This document shows, in pieces, positions 52,404-60,538 of a stretch of 64,000 nt of DNA (position 1 is the stretch's first letter; each line of letters starts with the position of its first letter). The stretch is from an alpha proteobacterium HIMB5 (lineage in GTDB: Bacteria > Pseudomonadota > Alphaproteobacteria > Pelagibacterales > Pelagibacteraceae). The notes beneath the pieces were generated by a model. The model was not told where the DNA came from. It saw only the letters and a program-made list of their open reading frames with translations, and ran no database searches. The DNA is taken from positions 868,001 to 932,000 of the forward strand of contig CP003809.1 of the NCBI GenBank assembly GCA_000299095.1. The letters run 5' to 3'. A program made the position numbers and the translations under genes.

Positions 52404-53097
52404 TTTTTTCTCCAAATAAAAATGCAATCGAACCAGCAATTATTCCTGTATATAAAATAGCCCACTCTGTTGAGTATAAATAAACTATAGGTCCTAAAAT
52501 TGTTCCTCCAATTACCGCTATAGATATACTTATATTTTTCATTGCCCCTATCATCATGCAAAAAAAATAAACTGGATTGACTATTGCTAGCCCAATCATG
52601 ATATCTTTATTCAAGTAATCAGCTAAGAGATAACCAATGACAGTAGATATAATTGCTGTTGACCAGGTGCCAACGCCTACACCAATCCAAAAATCAATTC
52701 GATATTTTTGCTCAACTTTTTCATAACTTTCCTTTGCTACTAACCAAGATGATACTGCTAAAAAGTGACAGGATAAAAGATATTTCCATCTTGGTTGTGA
52801 TTTATGTGCCAATAATGGAAATAAAGAAACTGTCATTGGATATAATCTGAAGTTTACAAGCCATACAGCAATAAAAATATTTATAAGAGAAGTTCCAATT
52901 AGTAATGACTCTGCCATTACTAATTGTCCAGGTAATGCGTATGTAAAAATGCTTGAAGCAGCGCTTTGTTGTAGATTAAATCCTGCATCTTTTAGCAATG
53001 CTCCTAAAGCAACAAAGCAAGCTGCCAAAGAAATTGTTGGGCTTCTTACACCAAGATTTGATTTAAGACCTTTAAAAAAGATTTCGTGGTTAATCAT
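52390..53097 (-). CDS. azlC: AzlC-like branched-chain amino acid exporter, large subunit
   Basis: 235-aa membrane protein. SLAACFVALGALLKDAGF (about 23-40), ALPGQLVMAESLL and VNFRLYPMTVSLFPLL are typical of the AzlC family, which forms an exporter with AzlD. It overlaps the livF start by one base and is followed by azlD, so an exporter is built into the same operon as a Liv importer, perhaps as overflow protection. Confidence 0.87.
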   Translation of the reverse strand: MINHEIFFKGLKSNLGVRSPTISLAACFVALGALLKDAGFNLQQSAASSIFTYALPGQLVMAESLLIGTSLINIFIAVWLVNFRLYPMTVSLFPLLAHKSQPRWKYLLSCHFLAVSSWLVAKESYEKVEQKYRIDFWIGVGVGTWSTAIISTVIGYLLADYLNKDIMIGLAIVNPVYFFCMMIGAMKNISISIAVIGGTILGPIVYLYSTEWAILYTGIIAGSIAFLFGEKNGKS

Positions 53098-53882
53098 TAA
53101 CCACCTAGGAATAATCTACCTACATCTGGATTACTTAATAGCTCATCTCCTTTACCTGCAATAGCAGTTTGACCTGAAACTAAAACATATCCAATATCAG
53201 CAAACTCTAAACCTTTTTTAGCATTTTGTTCTACTAAGATAATTGTTTTCTTTTCATTTTGTTGAAGATCTCTTAAAATTTCAAATACCATATCAATATA
53301 CCTTGGCTCTAAACCGATAGATGGTTCATCAACCAATAAAACACTTGGCTTCATAACTAAAGCTCTTGATATCTCTAGTAATCTTCTTTCACCGCCTGAT
53401 AAAACTTTTGCAGGTTGATTTCTTCTATTTCTAAGTCTTTCGTATTTTTCAAATATTTTTTCAGCCTCTTCATAAGATTCCTCAGTTTTATCTTTTATAT
53501 ATCCTCCCATTAATAGATTTTCTTCAACAGTCATGTCTGGAAATACTGAATTATCTTGTAGTATGTATGCTATACCTACAGACTTTAGTTTTTCTGCAGG
53601 TGTTAAATTGGTAATTTCTTTTCCTTCAATTTCAATTTTTCCAGAAAAAATATTTGTAAATCCATAAATTGAGTGAAGTATTGTAGATTTTCCTGCTCCA
53701 TTAGGACCAATTAAACATAATGATTGGGCCTTACTTACAAAAAGATCTAGATTATGAAGAATTTCCATCTTTCCATAACCTGCATTAAGCCCACTTATCG
53801 TTAAATGAACATCACTTACAGAAAGTTTTTTTAAATCTTCAGGACCCGGAGCTTTCCCTAAAACTTCATACTGATTTCCCAT
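53097..53882 (-). CDS. livF: Second Liv-type ATPase (LivF-like)
   Basis: 261 residues, with about 25 more at the N-terminus than the other LivF (MGNQYEVLGKAPGPEDLKKL). Walker A GPNGAGKST (about 58-66), LQDNSVFPDMTVEENLLMGG, signature LSGGERRLLEISRAL and Walker B VLLVDEPSIGLEP are intact. The start overlaps the livG stop by one base. Belongs to the transporter encoded from 57870 down to 53097. Confidence 0.9.
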   Translation of the reverse strand: MGNQYEVLGKAPGPEDLKKLSVSDVHLTISGLNAGYGKMEILHNLDLFVSKAQSLCLIGPNGAGKSTILHSIYGFTNIFSGKIEIEGKEITNLTPAEKLKSVGIAYILQDNSVFPDMTVEENLLMGGYIKDKTEESYEEAEKIFEKYERLRNRRNQPAKVLSGGERRLLEISRALVMKPSVLLVDEPSIGLEPRYIDMVFEILRDLQQNEKKTIILVEQNAKKGLEFADIGYVLVSGQTAIAGKGDELLSNPDVGRLFLGG

Positions 53883-54622
53883 TATTGCGCCCCCAAATAA
53901 GCATCTATTACTCGCTTATCATTTTTAATTTCATCTGGTGTACCTTTAGCCAACATTTGTCCATGAGCTAAACAATGAATAGTTTGTGCTAATTGCATAA
54001 TTACTCTCATATTATGTTCAATAACCAAAAGTGTAATTCCAAAGTCTTTATTAACTTTTATTAATCTATCGATGATACCATTTATTAATGTTGGATTAAT
54101 TCCAGCTGTAGGTTCATCTAACAATAGCATTTCAGGTTCATTCATTAGCGCCATTGCTAATTCTAAAAGTTTTTGTTGTCCAAAAGATAAGTCACCAGCT
54201 CTTAATTTTCTTTTTTGATAAAGACCAACAAAGTTCAGAAGGTTTTCAGCCTTTTCAGTAAGTTCAGCCGGTACTTTTGAGAAAATTGACATTAAACTTT
54301 CATCGCTAGCTTTATGGCTGATCAACATATTATCTACACAATTTAATTTGCTGTAAATTCTTGTTTGTTGGAAAGTTCTAAGTAATCCCATTTTAGCAAT
54401 TACTGGTACAGGTAATTCAGATACCTCTTTGCCATTAAACTTTATTGAACCTTGATCAATTGGATATGTTCCTACTATTGAATTGAATAGAGTAGTTTTT
54501 CCAGAGCCATTAGGACCAATTAAACCAACTATTGTTCCTTTCTCAACAGACATTGAAACATCTACGTTAGCTTTAACACCACCAAAAGATTTACTTACAT
54601 TGCTAACTTCTAAAATACTCAT
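53882..54622 (-). CDS. livG: Second Liv-type ATPase (LivG-like)
   Basis: 246 residues. Walker A GPNGSGKTT (about 36-44), MGLLRTFQQTRIYSKLNCVDN as Q-loop block, signature DLSFGQQKLLELAMALM, in which the usual Ser-Gly-Gly is Ser-Phe-Gly, and Walker B MLLLDEPTAGINP. The LVIEHNMRVI block provides the switch His. Overlaps livM by 4 bp. Confidence 0.9.
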   Translation of the reverse strand: MSILEVSNVSKSFGGVKANVDVSMSVEKGTIVGLIGPNGSGKTTLFNSIVGTYPIDQGSIKFNGKEVSELPVPVIAKMGLLRTFQQTRIYSKLNCVDNMLISHKASDESLMSIFSKVPAELTEKAENLLNFVGLYQKRKLRAGDLSFGQQKLLELAMALMNEPEMLLLDEPTAGINPTLINGIIDRLIKVNKDFGITLLVIEHNMRVIMQLAQTIHCLAHGQMLAKGTPDEIKNDKRVIDAYLGAQ

Positions 54623-55668
54623 TTTAATTCTACCTGTGCTTTTCGATCAGCTTCATCAACTACTTCACCAAATCTTTCTGGGTATTTTTCTCTTAACCAT
54701 CCCATAATACCTTCTGGGAAATAAATTACGATTACTACAATTAAAACCCCTAGTGCTACATACTGCCAGCCTAAGAAAAAAGTCCAAAAACCTTCTTTAA
54801 AAATATGAAATACAGTTGCTCCAATAATTGGACCCCACAAAGTTCCCTTCCCTCCTAATATTGCCATAAGAACCATAAAGACACCCATTTCTCTTCCATC
54901 AAAAGCAACATCAGTTGAGTCTATATAACCAACTAAGCCACCCATTATTCCACCAGCAAGACCACAGAAAAATGCGGATATCATCCATCCTGTAATTTTA
55001 TATTTCATTGTTTGAATACCCATCGCCTCAGCTTTATCTTCGTTGTCTCTGATGGCATTTAAAACCAATCTAAATCTTGTTGTGTATAAAAATTTAATTG
55101 CAATAAATGTTAAAACTAAAAGTCCAAAACTTAGATAATAAAAGAATTCTCCTCGAGCTTCAGTGCTCCCTACGTTAGGAAATGGTGGTGTTGTAAATCC
55201 TTGTCCAGCTCCAATTATTTCAATTCCTCCTGAAATTTCTCCTGCTGCAATCCCTAGACCTAATGTGCAAATTGCAAAATAGTGCCCTCTCAAACCTAAA
55301 ATTGAGTATCCAATAATTCCAGCCACTAAACAAGGAACTACAGCTGCAACAGCCAAGCCAACACCCATTCCTTGAAAAAATTGTGTTGGAGTGTGAACAA
55401 AAGTTTTTTCTCCACCACCTTCTGTCCATTCTGCTAATGGAAAAAACATTCCTACTTGAACTGATGCACATAAATACATTCCAAGTCCGTAAAATAGTAT
55501 ATTTCCAAATGTATTATATCCCATCTCACCTCCTTGAACGTTCCAAGTTGTTGCAAGGACAATTAATATACAAAGTATTGATAGTTGAACTTTAAAAGCA
55601 GGAAATACAAATGGTGCTGCTAAACCAAAAATTAAAATTCCTAAATATAATATAAGATTTTTATTCAT
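54619..55668 (-). CDS. livM: Second Liv-type permease (LivM-like)
   Basis: 349 residues of normal LivM length, about eight to ten spans. WNVQGGEMGYNTFGNILFYGLGMY, GLRGHYFAICTLGLGIAAGE, the ATPase-docking loop AIRDNEDKAEAMGIQ and GGKGTLWGPIIGA are present. The acidic C-terminal tail (RFGEVVDEADRKAQVELK) is cytoplasmic. One base overlap with livH. Confidence 0.9.
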   Translation of the reverse strand: MNKNLILYLGILIFGLAAPFVFPAFKVQLSILCILIVLATTWNVQGGEMGYNTFGNILFYGLGMYLCASVQVGMFFPLAEWTEGGGEKTFVHTPTQFFQGMGVGLAVAAVVPCLVAGIIGYSILGLRGHYFAICTLGLGIAAGEISGGIEIIGAGQGFTTPPFPNVGSTEARGEFFYYLSFGLLVLTFIAIKFLYTTRFRLVLNAIRDNEDKAEAMGIQTMKYKITGWMISAFFCGLAGGIMGGLVGYIDSTDVAFDGREMGVFMVLMAILGGKGTLWGPIIGATVFHIFKEGFWTFFLGWQYVALGVLIVVIVIYFPEGIMGWLREKYPERFGEVVDEADRKAQVELK

Positions 55669-56561
55669 TATTTTAAATATTCTCTTTTTCTTGAAAGTTT
55701 AAATCTTCTATAAACTAAAATTAAAACTAATAATAAAAATACAGAACCTATTCTAAATTCAGTTCCTAAAATATAATCTGCAAACTCTTCAAATACACCT
55801 AAGCCCATTCCTGACATTGCGACTCCAGGTAAATTTCCTAAACCTGCAACAATAACGATCATGAATGATCTGATCGTATAAGGTAGTCCCATGTATGGAT
55901 GAATTGTAAATGTTATTGCAATTAATGCACCTGCAACACCACAAAGTGCAGCATTTATACCAAAAGTTGCTGCATAAACTTTCTCAGTATCTACTCCCAA
56001 AATCTTTGCTGCTCTTGCATTTTGAGCAGTTGCTCTAATTGCTCTACCTAATTTTGATTTTTTCATGTATAGCACCAAACAAATTGCAAATATAATGCTT
56101 ATAACAGCAGAAAATATTTTTGAATTTGGCAACGTTACGGAGTTATCAAATAGCATTGTAGTTCCATAATTTGAATTAGCTAAAACCACATCTGCTCCAA
56201 ATGCAAAGTTCATTAACTGCATCATTAAAATACTAATTCCAAATGTAGCTAAAATTGAAATAAATAAATCTCTATCTACTACTTTATTGATAACAGTTTT
56301 GTAAATTCCAACTCCAACAAAATACATCACTATTGGACAAACAATTACTCCCCAAGCTGGATGGATGCCTGACAAATACATGAAGTAAGCTATATAACCA
56401 CCTAAGATCACAAGATCACCCTGAGCAATATTAATAATATTCATCACTCCCCATTGAAGAGCCATTCCGTATGCTATCAATGCAAATAAAATTCCTAACA
56501 ACAATCCATCAAGCGTAGCTTGGACTGTTAACATGGGAGCTTGAAATACTAAAAAATCCAT
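55668..56561 (-). CDS. livH: Second Liv-type permease (LivH-like)
   Basis: 297 residues. LDGLLLGILFALIAYGMALQWGVMNIINIAQGD (in parts, about 17-49), the docking loop AIRATAQNARAAKILGVD and IVIVAGLGNLPGVAMSG are LivH landmarks. Separated from the binding protein gene by a terminator-like hairpin, as in the polyamine-type transporter. Confidence 0.9.
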   Translation of the reverse strand: MDFLVFQAPMLTVQATLDGLLLGILFALIAYGMALQWGVMNIINIAQGDLVILGGYIAYFMYLSGIHPAWGVIVCPIVMYFVGVGIYKTVINKVVDRDLFISILATFGISILMMQLMNFAFGADVVLANSNYGTTMLFDNSVTLPNSKIFSAVISIIFAICLVLYMKKSKLGRAIRATAQNARAAKILGVDTEKVYAATFGINAALCGVAGALIAITFTIHPYMGLPYTIRSFMIVIVAGLGNLPGVAMSGMGLGVFEEFADYILGTEFRIGSVFLLLVLILVYRRFKLSRKREYLK

Positions 56562-56585
56562 TGTGTAAAAAAATTGTTTTTATAC

Positions 56586-56617
56586 AAAAATGCCCTCTAA
56601 TACTAGAGGGCATTTTT
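56586..56617 (-). terminator. Intercistronic hairpin between livK and livH
   Basis: TGCCCTCTA pairs with TAGAGGGCA around a 4-base loop, with T-runs on both sides (TTTTTG when read on the minus strand). Likely partial terminator giving excess binding protein over membrane subunits. Confidence 0.8.
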
Positions 56618-56628
56618 TTTAATTTAGA

Positions 56629-57870
56629 TTATCTTTCAGACCACTTTGGAATTGGGTGAATTAACTCTGCTGAAGCCCATTTTGTAGGAGCTACAACTTT
56701 GTTTTCACACTTACTTCCATCGTCATTACACATAACTTGGAACAATACCATTGGCTTGTCTACGTTTTGACCACCTGGTGCAAATTTTATATTTCCGTAA
56801 AAAGTTTGCATATTAGTGTCAGCTAGAGCATCTCTTACTTTCTTTTTATCGAAAGAATTTGCTCTTTCAAACGCATCTTTGAAAACCAATAACGCAGCTG
56901 AAGATTCTGCTGATTGATATGGCGGATCATAACCAAATTCTTTTTGGAAATCTGCCGCATACTTCATACCATTACCAAAGAAATCATCTTTGTAAGTTAA
57001 AGATTTATGCCACTGAGAAGCACACAGTGCAAACTCAGAATTTTTACCATGTTGTTTTGATAATTTAGCAGCATCACAGTGTGTCATTGCTAACATTGGA
57101 ACATCAACTTTCATTTCAGCAATTTGTCTGATTGCAGTTAAAGCTCCTTTAGTATGACCTGAAACAACTAATACGTCTGGCTTAACTGTCTTAACTTTCG
57201 CTAAAGTTGCAGCCATGTCGTTAAGTTCTTTTGGCAATTTATCATCGATAATGATTTTTGATCCAGTTCTCTCAGCTGCTTCTAAAATACCTAATCTAAC
57301 ATCTTGAGAAAAAGCATCTTGTTCAAAAGCTTGAGCTATTTTAACTGGTTTACCACCATTTTTTTCTACTGCTAAGTCAATTGCAACATCAAGATATAAA
57401 TTTGCTGGCGCTAAAACTGCAAATAAATATTTGTATCCTTTTGTAAATAGAGATCTAGATGCACCATTGGCCTCAACCATTGGTACTCCATATTTCTCTG
57501 TTACAGGAGCAATTGCTTTTGTTAATCCTGAAGAGTATGGGCCAAGCATAAACTCAACACCATCTTGTGAGATTAATCTTTCTGCAAGTTGCGCAGCTCT
57601 TTTAGGGTTTGACTCATCATCATAGTAAATAATTTCAAACTTATAAGTTTTACCACCAACTTTGATACCACCCATGCTATTAATTCTATCAACAGCCATG
57701 TTATATCCGTTCTGAGTATGAACTCCGTTTGAAGAGTATTTACCAGTTAATGAAATCGCAGATCCTAAAACAATCTTGTCACCTACTACTTTTGCAAATG
57801 AAGTAATTGATGAAGATAATAAAATCGCTAATGCAGAAATAAAACCTAAAAAGATTTTTGTTATTTTCAT
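56629..57870 (-). CDS. livK: Second Liv-type substrate-binding protein (LivK-like)
   Basis: 413 residues with a signal peptide (hydrophobic ISALAILLSSSITSFA, cleavage near 27). The mature part has KIVLGSAISLTGKYSSNGVH, YDDESNPKRAAQLAERLI and LGPYSSGLTKAIAPVTEKY, typical of type I periplasmic binding folds for amino acids and amides. Less AT-biased base use than neighbours, consistent with high expression. First gene of the second liv operon. Ligand unknown; relatives bind branched-chain amino acids, urea or amides. Confidence 0.88.
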   Translation of the reverse strand: MKITKIFLGFISALAILLSSSITSFAKVVGDKIVLGSAISLTGKYSSNGVHTQNGYNMAVDRINSMGGIKVGGKTYKFEIIYYDDESNPKRAAQLAERLISQDGVEFMLGPYSSGLTKAIAPVTEKYGVPMVEANGASRSLFTKGYKYLFAVLAPANLYLDVAIDLAVEKNGGKPVKIAQAFEQDAFSQDVRLGILEAAERTGSKIIIDDKLPKELNDMAATLAKVKTVKPDVLVVSGHTKGALTAIRQIAEMKVDVPMLAMTHCDAAKLSKQHGKNSEFALCASQWHKSLTYKDDFFGNGMKYAADFQKEFGYDPPYQSAESSAALLVFKDAFERANSFDKKKVRDALADTNMQTFYGNIKFAPGGQNVDKPMVLFQVMCNDDGSKCENKVVAPTKWASAELIHPIPKWSER

Positions 57871-57905
57871 TTTATTTCCTTTGTTAATTAATTAATTAAA
57901 ACAAA

Positions 57906-57934
57906 ATTAAAACTTATATTAAAATATTTTTCAA
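57906..57934 (-). promoter_or_regulatory. Possible promoter of the second LivK-like gene
   Basis: On the minus strand, TTGAAA (57929-57934), 17 bases, then TTTAAT (57906-57911), the same -10 hexamer and spacing as the promoter of the PotD-like gene. Confidence 0.4.
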
Positions 57935-57977
57935 GTAGACACATATGTAACTAAAGAAAAGATGCCTTGATTTAATT

Positions 57978-58592
57978 TTAATATTTTTGAGTAAACACAA
58001 TAATTAAAGCAATTATAACTAAAACACTCGCTGAAATTGTATTTATTGTTTTTGGATTAGCAGTAATCCATTTAATTAATTTTTGTGCAAGTACTGCATA
58101 ACCAATTAAAGATAAAAAGTCTAAAACTACATAAGTTGTTATAAGAATTATAAATTGAGTTAATAAATTTGAATTAAAATCAATAAATTGTGGAAAAATA
58201 AACGGAAAAAACATCCAAGCTTTAGGACTTGTTCCTGCAACTAAAAAACCATCTCTAAAAAAAGATAAATTAGTTTTTTTTATTTCTTCTTTATTTGAAA
58301 TATTTTTTGGACGCGACTTATAAATATCGTATGCAAGGTACAAAATATAAATAATACCTATCCATTTAAATAAATTTAATATTGTTGAGTTTTCTGAGAA
58401 AAAAGAACCAATTACAAAAATGACTAAGGTTGCCTGAATTAAATTTGCGGTTATATCACCTAATGCAGACCAAACACATTTACCTACTCCGTAATTCATT
58501 GAATAAGAAATGATTACAATCCTTGGAGTCCCAGGAGTTATAAATAAGAAAATTATAATTTGAAGATAAAGTATAAAATCTAATGGGAGCAT
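57978..58592 (-). CDS. LysE/RhtB family exporter
   Basis: 204-aa membrane protein with about six spans. TPGTPRIVIISYSMNYGVGK (about 20-39) is the family signature region, here Thr-Pro-Gly-Thr-Pro instead of the common Pro-Gly-Pro. Exporter of amino acids or related compounds. Its start faces that of the DUF2805 gene across a 122-bp gap containing a large inverted repeat. Confidence 0.82.
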   Translation of the reverse strand: MLPLDFILYLQIIIFLFITPGTPRIVIISYSMNYGVGKCVWSALGDITANLIQATLVIFVIGSFFSENSTILNLFKWIGIIYILYLAYDIYKSRPKNISNKEEIKKTNLSFFRDGFLVAGTSPKAWMFFPFIFPQFIDFNSNLLTQFIILITTYVVLDFLSLIGYAVLAQKLIKWITANPKTINTISASVLVIIALIIVFTQKY

Positions 58593-58603
58593 CTTAAGAA
58601 TAA

Positions 58604-58652
58604 AGATAGTCCTTAAAAACCGGGAGCTAAAGATGGCTAAGAAGGACTATCT
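58604..58652. promoter_or_regulatory. 11-bp inverted repeat in a divergent intergenic region
   Basis: AGATAGTCCTT at 58604-58614 is repeated in perfect inverse as AAGGACTATCT at 58642-58652, with 27 bases between. It ends 11 bases before the ATG of the LysE-type gene on the minus strand, so it could be a leader hairpin controlling that gene or a two-half operator for both divergent genes. Confidence 0.5.
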
Positions 58653-58714
58653 AGACCAATTTAGCAAATCCTATATAAATTGCATTATCTATTTTTTATA
58701 AAATTTTGGGAAAA

Positions 58715-59011
58715 ATGAAAAAAAAAGGCAACATACCAGTCACCAGAGTTAAAAATCCAGAGCCACCAATTGATGATCCTGATTGGATCATTTGGGCAGC
58801 TTGGGCCGATAGGATTACTTTCGAAGAAATTGAAAAAAAAACTGGAAAGTCAGAATCTGAAGTAATCAAAATAATGAGACGGACACTTAAGCCCTCCTCT
58901 TTTAGATTATGGAGAAAAAGAGTAAACCAAAAGAGTATTAAACACAGAAAAAAATTTGAATATTCTAGAAAACAAATAACTAGTAAAATTAAAAAAGGTG
59001 ATTATCTATAG
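58715..59011 (+). CDS. DUF2805 / TIGR03643 family small protein
   Basis: 98 residues from the ATG at 58715, which has GGGA 5-8 bases before it; a TTG 9 bases upstream is a less likely start. DDPDWIIWAAWADRITFEEIEKKTG and SEVIKIMRRTLKPSSFRLWRKRV (in parts) match the TIGR03643 family of small proteins, which looks like a helix-turn-helix-type fold with a basic C-terminal half. Function unknown. 3 bp before grxC, so they are co-transcribed. Confidence 0.78.
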   Translation: MKKKGNIPVTRVKNPEPPIDDPDWIIWAAWADRITFEEIEKKTGKSESEVIKIMRRTLKPSSFRLWRKRVNQKSIKHRKKFEYSRKQITSKIKKGDYL

Positions 59012-59014
59012 TTT

Positions 59015-59269
59015 ATGAAAAATATAACAATTTATACAGGTCCACTTTGTAATTATTGTGAGGCTGCAAAAAGATTACTTCAAAGAAATAATGCAACTTA
59101 TAACGAGATAAACATTGCTACCGTAGATGGTGCAATGGATGAAATGATTAAAAGAGCAAATGGAAAAAGAACTATTCCACAAATCTTTTTTGATGATCAG
59201 CACATTGGTGGTTATGACGATATAAGAGCTTTAGAAAAAGAAAATAAGTTAGAAGAAATGCTAAAGTAA
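59015..59269 (+). CDS. grxC: Glutaredoxin 3-type
   Basis: 84 residues forming one glutaredoxin fold. The active site is GPLCNYCEAAKRLL with C12 and C15; RTIPQIFFDDQHIGGYDD provides the cis-proline and glutathione-binding block. It reduces disulfides or glutathione adducts in the cytoplasm. The dithiol pair is Cys-Asn-Tyr-Cys rather than the common Cys-Pro-Tyr-Cys. It ends one base before the convergent msrB stop. Confidence 0.9.
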   Translation: MKNITIYTGPLCNYCEAAKRLLQRNNATYNEINIATVDGAMDEMIKRANGKRTIPQIFFDDQHIGGYDDIRALEKENKLEEMLK

Positions 59270-59641
59270 TTATTCTTTAGGTTTAAAAACTAAACATACA
59301 CCATTATTACAATATCTTTTACCTGTAGGTTCAGGTCCATCATCAAATATGTGACCATGATGGGCATCGCAATTTTTACAATGATATTCTGTTCGAGCAT
59401 AACCTAAAAGATGATCTGTTTTTGTTTCAAAAACGTCTGGAAGAGATTTAAAAAATGATGGCCAACCTGATCCACTTTCATATTTAGTTTCGCTATCAAA
59501 TAATTTTATCCCACAATTTGCACAATGATAACTTCCATCTCGTTTTTCATGATTAAGCTCACTAGTTCCAGGAGGCTCAGTTCCATCCTCAAACATTACT
59601 AGTTTTTGTTCGGCAGTTAAGTTTGGATTTTTCTTTGACAT
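59270..59641 (-). CDS. msrB: Peptide-methionine (R)-S-oxide reductase
   Basis: 123 residues. Zinc-binding cysteine pairs are in CANCGIKLFD (about 40-49) and CKNCDAHHGHIF (about 88-99); GSGWPSF is the substrate block and GKRYCNNGVCLVF (about 107-119) holds the catalytic Cys. Repairs oxidised methionine in proteins. Convergent partner of grxC, which may help recycle it. Follows the deacetylase gene by 3 bp. Confidence 0.93.
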   Translation of the reverse strand: MSKKNPNLTAEQKLVMFEDGTEPPGTSELNHEKRDGSYHCANCGIKLFDSETKYESGSGWPSFFKSLPDVFETKTDHLLGYARTEYHCKNCDAHHGHIFDDGPEPTGKRYCNNGVCLVFKPKE

Positions 59642-59644
59642 TAT

Positions 59645-60538
59645 TTAAATATACTTAGAACATGTTTCATGTAAATAAGAATGTAATTCAACTAGTTTTT
59701 CAAAATTTTTGTTATAACCACCTCCTAAAACACCACATAAAGGTATTCGCTGTGAGAAGAAATTTTCTATAACTATTTGATCTCTAGTTCTAACACCTTC
59801 GTCCGAAATTTTTAACTTTCCTAGACGATCATTATAATGAATATCAACACCAGCTATATAAAATACAAAATCGAAAAAATATTGATTTAATTCTTGTAAA
59901 CACTGCTTTAATTTATCTAAATATATCTTATCTTCTGTATTATCCTCTAGCTCAACATCATAATTACTTAAAGATTTTTTAGCTGGATAATTAGTCTTAG
60001 AATGCATACTAAAAGTAAAAACATGATTATCGTCTTTAAAAATGTCTGCATTTCCATTGCCTTGATGAACATCTAAATCAACTATTAAAATTTTATTAGC
60101 TAGACCTCTTTCGATCAAATATTTTGCAGCGACAGCTACATCATTAAATACACAATAACCTGCTCCACCATCAAAATTTGCATGATGACTTCCACCAGCC
60201 GTGTTGCAACTAATTCCTGATTTAATCGCAAGTTTTGCTGATAAAACAGTTCCGCCTGTTGCAATAAAAGATCTTTTTACAACACTATCAACTAATGGAA
60301 ATCCAATTTTTTTTACACCATCTTTACCTAAAGTTTTATTTTTAATGTTGTTTATGTAATCTAGAGAATGAGCCTTACTTAAAGTTTCAATTGAGCAAGG
60401 AGAGGGATTTATGAACTCTTTAACTATTTTTTTTTCTTTCAAATATTTTGCAAGTTCTGAAAATTTATTAATTGGAAATTTGTGGTCATCTCCAATTTTT
60501 GCAAAGTAATCCTTATGATTAACTACAGGTAGACCCAT
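59645..60538 (-). CDS. Histone deacetylase/acetylpolyamine amidohydrolase-fold deacetylase
   Basis: 297 residues of the zinc-dependent HDAC/AcuC/AphA superfamily. GGSHHANFDGGAGYCVFNDVA (in parts, about 115-136) has the His-His catalytic pair, VDLDVHQGNGNAD (about 151-163) the first Asp-His zinc ligands, and AGVDIHYNDRLGKL the second Asp. Bacterial members deacetylate acetylpolyamines, acetoin-system proteins or other acetylamides. Encoded in a row with a 2-hydroxyacid dehydrogenase, a DMT permease and DadA, which points to small-molecule metabolism. Confidence 0.85.
   Translation of the reverse strand: MGLPVVNHKDYFAKIGDDHKFPINKFSELAKYLKEKKIVKEFINPSPCSIETLSKAHSLDYINNIKNKTLGKDGVKKIGFPLVDSVVKRSFIATGGTVLSAKLAIKSGISCNTAGGSHHANFDGGAGYCVFNDVAVAAKYLIERGLANKILIVDLDVHQGNGNADIFKDDNHVFTFSMHSKTNYPAKKSLSNYDVELEDNTEDKIYLDKLKQCLQELNQYFFDFVFYIAGVDIHYNDRLGKLKISDEGVRTRDQIVIENFFSQRIPLCGVLGGGYNKNFEKLVELHSYLHETCSKYI

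Noticed and set aside
44812..57870. The two Liv systems as one recent tandem duplication
   Set aside because: Gene order, orientation of the receptor gene, LivM size and receptor sequences differ markedly, so they are separate transporters.
58633..58701. 22-codon frame with a GGGAG site upstream of the DUF2805 gene, considered as a gene
   Set aside because: Too short to support as a coding gene without conservation data; reported only as part of the inverted-repeat finding.
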